Origin: JBBQQK01 sp038216025
GTDB lineage: Bacteria; Patescibacteriota; UBA1384; XYA2-FULL-43-10; 1-14-0-10-43-13
NCBI GenBank assembly: GCA_038216025.1
Contig: JBBQQK010000039.1
Location: 1 to 9,495 of the forward strand
DNA: 9,495 bases
Reading direction: 5' to 3'
The stretch's first letter is position 1. The number at the start of each line of letters is the position of its first letter. The position numbers and the translations under genes are program-made. Below the pieces are notes generated by a model, which saw nothing but the letters and a program-made list of their open reading frames with translations, was not told where the DNA came from and searched no databases. Shown in pieces: positions 6,063 through 9,495 of this stretch.

Positions 6063-6092
6063 AAATATTGATAAAATTAAAAAGGAAACCAA

Positions 6093-6305
6093 TCAATCCT
6101 CGATCTCTACGATTTTATTTTTCGAAGTAATACCGAAAACTATTGTACATTTTTTATTATAATGTTTTTCCAAAACTTTTACCAATTTTTTGTTGGCCTC
6201 ACCGTCGACCGGTTTGGCTATTAAGTGCACTCGAAGACTGCCGTCGATTCCTTCTTGAATCTGATTTATCTTTGCACTGGGGATAACTTTTACATTTATT
6301 TTCAT
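6093..6305 (-). CDS. DUF167 (YggU-type) small protein
   Basis: This is a 70-residue protein of the DUF167 family. Family features are visible: the start MKINVKVIPSAK, then LRVHLIAKPVDGEANKKLVKVL (residues 24-45) and GITSKNKIVEI (58-68), with the conserved PVDG-AN and TS-NK motifs. The molecular function of the family is not established. The start at 6305 fits the normal family N-terminus. In-frame ATGs at 6320 and 6362 lie in, or are read through, the palindromic repeat at 6316-6382, so the longer forms are probably artefacts. No good Shine-Dalgarno is seen. It lies between the RNase H gene and a pseudopilin and is probably co-transcribed with the pilus operon. Confidence 0.88.
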   Translation of the reverse strand: MKINVKVIPSAKINQIQEGIDGSLRVHLIAKPVDGEANKKLVKVLEKHYNKKCTIVFGITSKNKIVEIED

Positions 6306-6315
6306 TTTTTGATTT

Positions 6316-6382
6316 GTCATCTCGAGAAGAACCTTCTCTTTACTGCCATCTCGAGCGGCCAAAGCCAGTCGAGAGATCTTTT
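6316..6382. repeat. Palindromic repeat between RNase H and DUF167 genes (GTCATCTCGAG family)
   Basis: The plus strand has GTCATCTCGAG at 6316 and a second, diverged start GCCATCTCGAG at 6345. The opposite end is AGTCGAGAGATCT (6367-6379). The layout is that of a short palindromic repeat with a partial duplication of its left end. It fills most of the 119-nt gap and touches the 5' end of the DUF167 reading frame. Confidence 0.65.
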
Positions 6383-6424
6383 CATGCTGGATTAACTGAA
6401 TTAATTAACCAAATTTTCTTAGAC

Positions 6425-6856
6425 CTACTTCCCATCCAGCGCTTCGTTCACCAATTTATCTGCCGCTTTATTTTCTTCTCTTGGTACATAAATAAAAAAT
6501 AAGTTCAGCCTACAATCCGCAATTATCTCCTGTATCCTGTCAACAAAAACCTTTATATGCTCTTGTTTCACTTTATATCTGCCGTTTAGCTGTTCTACAA
6601 CCAACTGGCTATCTAGCCTGCACACAACTTCAGCCCCTTCATTGTTGTTTTTTTTAAACCATTTACTTTTAACAAGTATTTCCAGGGCCCTTTGTATTGC
6701 GCTATATTCCGCTTCATTATTAGTCGCCACTCCGATACACTCTTTGTGCGAATAAATAGTATTACCGCTGTCATCACTAAAAGCAACGCCGATAGCGGCA
6801 GGCCCAGGATTTCCCCTCGATCCCCCGTCCGTATTGATGAATATTTTTATTGACAT
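6425..6856 (-). CDS. rnhA: Ribonuclease HI family protein
   Basis: This 143-residue cytosolic protein is predicted to cleave the RNA strand of RNA-DNA hybrids. The RNase H fold signatures are in order: INTDGGSRGNPGPAAIG (residues 7-23) with D10, TNNEAEYSAI (45-54) with E50, CRLDSQLVVEQL (79-90) with D82, and PREENKAADKLVNEA (125-139) with D133. Together these give the four acidic active-site residues. It lacks an N-terminal hybrid-binding domain and belongs to the short RVT_3-like branch rather than to classical E. coli RNase HI. The ATG at 6856 is one base after the TAA of the preceding pseudopilin, so translation is probably coupled. An in-frame start further upstream (6934) would overlap that gene heavily and is not used. 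Confidence 0.93.
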   Translation of the reverse strand: MSIKIFINTDGGSRGNPGPAAIGVAFSDDSGNTIYSHKECIGVATNNEAEYSAIQRALEILVKSKWFKKNNNEGAEVVCRLDSQLVVEQLNGRYKVKQEHIKVFVDRIQEIIADCRLNLFFIYVPREENKAADKLVNEALDGK

Positions 6857-6857
6857 A

Positions 6858-7580
6858 TTATTGATTGAAACTTCTTGAGGTAACGGTTGATTTAATTTCG
6901 GTTGAGTGCCGTTTGTAAACAGGCATTTGATCAAATAATAAACTGTCGCTTGCGGTTCTTATTTCTATGAAAAAATTAATATATGGTTGAAGGTTCGCGT
7001 GTATATCATCAGGAGCAAAACCATTGAAAAATAATTTTATCTCAGTGTCATTATCAGATATTGATTTGTTGATGACGTTGTTGTCAGGAAAAATAGTTGA
7101 AGGGTCTGTTAGATCTATCGGTCCAGCAGATAACTCTTTGTAGTAAAGTTTAAATCTATTGCTACTTGTGGATTTGTGAGCACAATACACTTTAACCCTA
7201 TCTTTGTTAAATATAATTATGGCATTCGACAGGTTGTTGCTAGATGAAACAATATTAGTGTTAGTTGGCGATACATTTTGATCAGGATCGCATTTATTTT
7301 GGTTGCAAATAGCCAAAGCGATACCGTTTTTAAACGACAAAACCACAGGATTCATTGGGTCGGCCCCAGCATAAGTAATTTCTCCGGGCGCATTCGCGCT
7401 TCGTATATCCGATGTTATCATATCGGCCAACCTCCTACTACCCTCGTTAACCTTCCTCATCTCTTTCATTTTGCCGCTGTAGTTTGAACCCATACCAAAA
7501 GCGCCTACCGCAAATAACATAACCATTGCAAAAATTGTTGAGGCTATTAGAATCTCTAACAATGTAAAACCTTTTTTCAT
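6858..7580 (-). CDS. GspJ/PilW-like minor pseudopilin
   Basis: This is a 240-residue protein with a four-residue leader MKKG, the cleavage site G/F, and FTLLEILIASTIFAMVMLFAVG as the membrane helix. Glu is at mature position 5. The FTLLE(I/V)L-A-TIF pattern, the larger size and the position after an I-type pseudopilin match GspJ/PilW proteins, which sit at the fibre tip. The rest is a polar, probably beta-rich exported domain with three Cys (two in AICNQNKCD, one in VYCAHK). Translation starts at the ATG at 7580 with AAGGA four bases upstream. The preceding gene ends nine bases before. Confidence 0.9.
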   Translation of the reverse strand: MKKGFTLLEILIASTIFAMVMLFAVGAFGMGSNYSGKMKEMRKVNEGSRRLADMITSDIRSANAPGEITYAGADPMNPVVLSFKNGIALAICNQNKCDPDQNVSPTNTNIVSSSNNLSNAIIIFNKDRVKVYCAHKSTSSNRFKLYYKELSAGPIDLTDPSTIFPDNNVINKSISDNDTEIKLFFNGFAPDDIHANLQPYINFFIEIRTASDSLLFDQMPVYKRHSTEIKSTVTSRSFNQ

Positions 7581-7589
7581 AAATCCTTT

Positions 7590-8201
7590 TTAATAATTAG
7601 GGCGCCAATTTGTCAACAACTCCGTCACATCTATTGAACCTAAATCAGATTCACTTTCCCAAGAATGAGTTTTTCCATAGATATCGGTAAACCGAACCCT
7701 AGCAGTGAAATAAGCCGCGTTTTCGGTAATACTGCCTTGGACTAATGAGCCGGAAGGAACTATTGATTGCGAATCAGTGACGGGCTTGTATACTATATCT
7801 AATAAATATCCGGTATCCTGCACATCAAAGACTGATGGGCTTGGCGAAGTTGCGTTATAGCCAGACAGGCAAAATCTACCACCATCATCGGAATTAGTAT
7901 TAATTTGATAATTACCACCTGTGGACGCAGGCAAAGCAGAATAACCGGAGACGCCGTCGCATATTAGTGTTTTCCAGTTCGTATCAGACCTTCCGTCTAT
8001 CCAGTTTGAATCTCTCATAAACCGAACTCTTTCTATTCCAAGTTGTGCAATATAAATTGCCTGGGCTCTCTGCTGAAGATACTCGTTATTTTTCATAGAA
8101 GCACTTCCAATAGAAACAACTGTTCCTATGACAATAATAATAATTGTAGAAGAAACCAATACTTCAAGAAGACCAAAACCTTTTTTTCTTTTATTGAACA
8201 T
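7590..8201 (-). CDS. GspI/PilV-like minor pseudopilin
   Basis: This is a 203-residue protein with an eight-residue basic leader MFNKRKKG, cleavage site G/F, then GLLEVLVSSTIIIIVIGTVV. The GLLEVLV start of the helix is characteristic of GspI/PilV proteins. After it come an alpha-helical spine with an AQLGIERVRFMRDSNW segment and a polar exported domain with two Cys. In type II secretion and type IV pili this protein forms a tip complex with the J/W-type partner encoded next. The ATG at 8201 overlaps the end of the preceding gene by 11 nt, with no clear Shine-Dalgarno of its own, so translational coupling is likely. Confidence 0.88.
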   Translation of the reverse strand: MFNKRKKGFGLLEVLVSSTIIIIVIGTVVSIGSASMKNNEYLQQRAQAIYIAQLGIERVRFMRDSNWIDGRSDTNWKTLICDGVSGYSALPASTGGNYQINTNSDDGGRFCLSGYNATSPSPSVFDVQDTGYLLDIVYKPVTDSQSIVPSGSLVQGSITENAAYFTARVRFTDIYGKTHSWESESDLGSIDVTELLTNWRPNY

Positions 8202-8724
8202 ATGGTATGTAGTTTTGAAAATTTAATGTTCTAGTAATAGCCGGAAAATCAGTGCTTGAAATACCTATCCACGGGATGTTAGCCTTATCACCCTCAATAG
8301 GATTATTACCGCATTTTACACTTTCCCTTGCGGCGGCATAGAGGCAGCAAGCTTCTCCCGGAGCGTCACAAGCAAATATTGTTTTACTGCCAGATACTGC
8401 TAAAGATGTCTTTGAAGAAAATTGTACCGACCGAACTTCTTCTTTTTCGGGATCAGGTGATTGCAAGCTATCTAAAGTTGTTTTATAAAGAACCGCCTTT
8501 TTAGTTGACGCGTCAACTATCACCTCGTATCTATCTTTATCTTTTTCAGAATTTTTCGCGCTTACTCTTGCTTGATCAACAATGGACTTTAGCTCATCAA
8601 TTTTATTTAAGTAATCATTTTTTTTAGCGTATCCCGACATCGAGGGCGCCGTAAACAAAACCATAAGGGCTATAATACCCATGACAACTAATAACTCAAT
8701 TATTGTAAAAGCAAGCTTTTTCAT
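8191..8724 (-). CDS. GspH/FimT-like pseudopilin
   Basis: This is a 177-residue protein starting MKKLA, followed by FTIIELLVVMGIIALMVLFTAPS and Glu at mature position 5. The residue before the expected cleavage point is Ala instead of Gly. The helix is followed by a long amphipathic segment (KIDELKSIVDQARVSAKNS) and a beta-rich exported part, consistent with GspH/FimT-type minor pseudopilins. Four Cys are present (FACDA, EACCLY and VKCG). The ATG at 8724 shares one base with the TGA of the preceding gene (TGATG). An in-frame TTG two codons upstream is possible but unneeded. Confidence 0.85.
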   Translation of the reverse strand: MKKLAFTIIELLVVMGIIALMVLFTAPSMSGYAKKNDYLNKIDELKSIVDQARVSAKNSEKDKDRYEVIVDASTKKAVLYKTTLDSLQSPDPEKEEVRSVQFSSKTSLAVSGSKTIFACDAPGEACCLYAAARESVKCGNNPIEGDKANIPWIGISSTDFPAITRTLNFQNYIPYVQ

Positions 8725-9269
8725 CACCAACCCAAAGATGTATTATTGCTAGAAATTTGAAATTGATTATATGATCCAGCAACAGGGTTACAATAATCCC
8801 CCGCCTTTTGTTTCAACACATCAACGGTGTTACAACAGGTTGCCCCGCAATTTAGACTGGCAACATCAGTAATGTCGCTAGCAGTTATACCTTCTGAAAC
8901 AGATTTAATCTTAAACTGCGACCCATCGGACCTATAGGAATACTTAAACGTAGTATTGTTGCTGTTCATCGGATCAACCGGTATCACAGATAAATATGCA
9001 TTATTGGCAGTAATAAGAGCGCTTAAACTCGTGCTAGTAACAGCATCAAAGTTGGCGCCATTGCCTGCAGGGTATGCTTTATAATCAATTTTGTATGTAT
9101 CAAGTGCTTGAGCTATTTTGGTTAAATCAGACTTCCTCTGAGCATCCCTCGATTTTACTTTGGCTTTTTCTAAATTCACAACTAGCACCAATGAAAGCAT
9201 CGCTATGATGCCCATGACCACCAATAGCTCGATCAAAGTAAAACCGTTCGATTTTTTAATTATTTTCAC
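8724..9269 (-). CDS. GspG-like pseudopilin
   Basis: This is a 181-residue protein. The leader (M)KIIKKSNG is nine residues, then the G/F cleavage site and FTLIELLVVMGIIAMLSLVLVVNLEKA, with Glu at mature position 5. The segment SRDAQRKSDLTKIAQALDTYKIDYKAYP, followed by VDPMNSNNTTFKYSYRSDG, is the GspG-type pattern: an ordered helix, a YP turn and a DP-N loop. It is therefore a candidate main fibre subunit. The C-terminal part has four Cys (NCGATCC and DYCNP). The start is taken as GTG at 9269, which overlaps the TGA of the peptidase gene as GTGA and has GGAGGG just upstream. The ATG at 9302 would add 11 residues that overlap the peptidase gene and make an atypical leader. Confidence 0.88.
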   Translation of the reverse strand: MKIIKKSNGFTLIELLVVMGIIAMLSLVLVVNLEKAKVKSRDAQRKSDLTKIAQALDTYKIDYKAYPAGNGANFDAVTSTSLSALITANNAYLSVIPVDPMNSNNTTFKYSYRSDGSQFKIKSVSEGITASDITDVASLNCGATCCNTVDVLKQKAGDYCNPVAGSYNQFQISSNNTSLGW

Positions 9270-9495
9270 AACCCTCCAAACATAAATGATCCGAGATACC
9301 ATTGCACTAAATTCGCTCCATATAAAATAGAAAAAAATGCGCTGAAAATCAGAAAGGGTGCGAAAGGAAGTGTATCTTTCATTGTCTTTTGACGAATCTT
9401 AATGTAGATCAAGCCCACGACAGCCCCAATAAAGAATGAAAAGAATATCCCAAATATCGCTACAGGGTAACCAAGCAAGAAGCCTAGAATTAACC
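9266..9495 (-). CDS. pilD: Prepilin peptidase (A24 family), C-terminal part
   Basis: The last 75 residues of a membrane protein are visible, and the frame is open to the window edge with no start. Two hydrophobic segments (IFGIFFSFFIGAVVGLIYI and the FAPFLIFSAFFSILYG region) and the order F-IGA-VGL, then LPFAPFL, match the end of A24 prepilin peptidases. These are inner-membrane aspartic proteases that cut the leader of prepilins and methylate the new N-terminus. The catalytic Asp residues lie upstream, outside the window. Its position immediately before four pseudopilin genes, overlapping the first by 4 nt, supports the call. Confidence 0.85.
   Translation of the reverse strand, partial: LILGFLLGYPVAIFGIFFSFFIGAVVGLIYIKIRQKTMKDTLPFAPFLIFSAFFSILYGANLVQWYLGSFMFGGL

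Noticed and set aside
6030..6092. TTG start at 6092 for the pseudopilin
   Set aside because: It would put 21 residues, including a hydrophobic run, in front of a normal pilin leader. The ATG at 6029 gives the expected leader.
5911..6096. 61-residue minus-strand ORF overlapping the pseudopilin start
   Set aside because: It is an out-of-frame shadow of the pseudopilin gene with no recognisable features.
1..9495. TGA recoded as Gly or Trp, as in some CPR lineages
   Set aside because: TGA ends the peptidase, GspG-like and DUF167 genes at sensible positions, and no conserved protein is interrupted by TGA.

Overview
The window looks like a piece of a small, AT-rich genome of the Candidate Phyla Radiation (Patescibacteria, Parcubacteria-like). 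This is an inference from several things: a dense set of type IV pseudopilins with short leaders, the neighbourhood of prepilin peptidase, RNase H, DUF167, ileS and rodA, an eukaryotic-type (type 2) IleRS, and abundant short palindromic repeats. TGA is used as an ordinary stop, which argues against the CPR lineages that recode it. Every recognisable gene is on the minus strand, so transcription runs from high to low coordinates.

Region 9495-5508 is a pilus operon. It starts with the 3' end of a prepilin peptidase, followed by GspG-, GspH-, GspI/PilV- and GspJ/PilW-like pseudopilins. These are joined by a 4-nt overlap, a 1-nt overlap, an 11-nt overlap and a 9-nt gap. A ribonuclease HI family gene follows after 1 nt, then a palindromic repeat, a DUF167 gene and another pseudopilin. 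The peptidase would cleave and methylate the pseudopilins encoded beside it, and the assembled fibre would serve attachment, DNA uptake or secretion.

Region 5507-5005 has no convincing gene. It holds inverted repeats, a weak terminator candidate, an extended -10 promoter and a palindromic repeat in the ileS leader. Region 5004-1882 is ileS, whose editing domain carries two in-frame insertions made of palindromic repeat sequence. A 116-bp imperfect hairpin element sits between ileS and rodA (1684-566). Downstream of rodA is an array of three paired REP elements (311-479), then a promoter and a pseudopilin cut by the window edge (228-1). That last gene is a close paralogue of the pseudopilin at 6029-5508.

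The most unusual content is the repeat load. One class reads GTCAT...ATGAC and occurs in intergenic DNA, at gene starts and inside ileS. A second, distinct class is a REP/BIME-type array with the GTAG/GGAG tetranucleotides known from REP-associated Y1 transposase (RAYT) systems. No transposase is encoded in the window.
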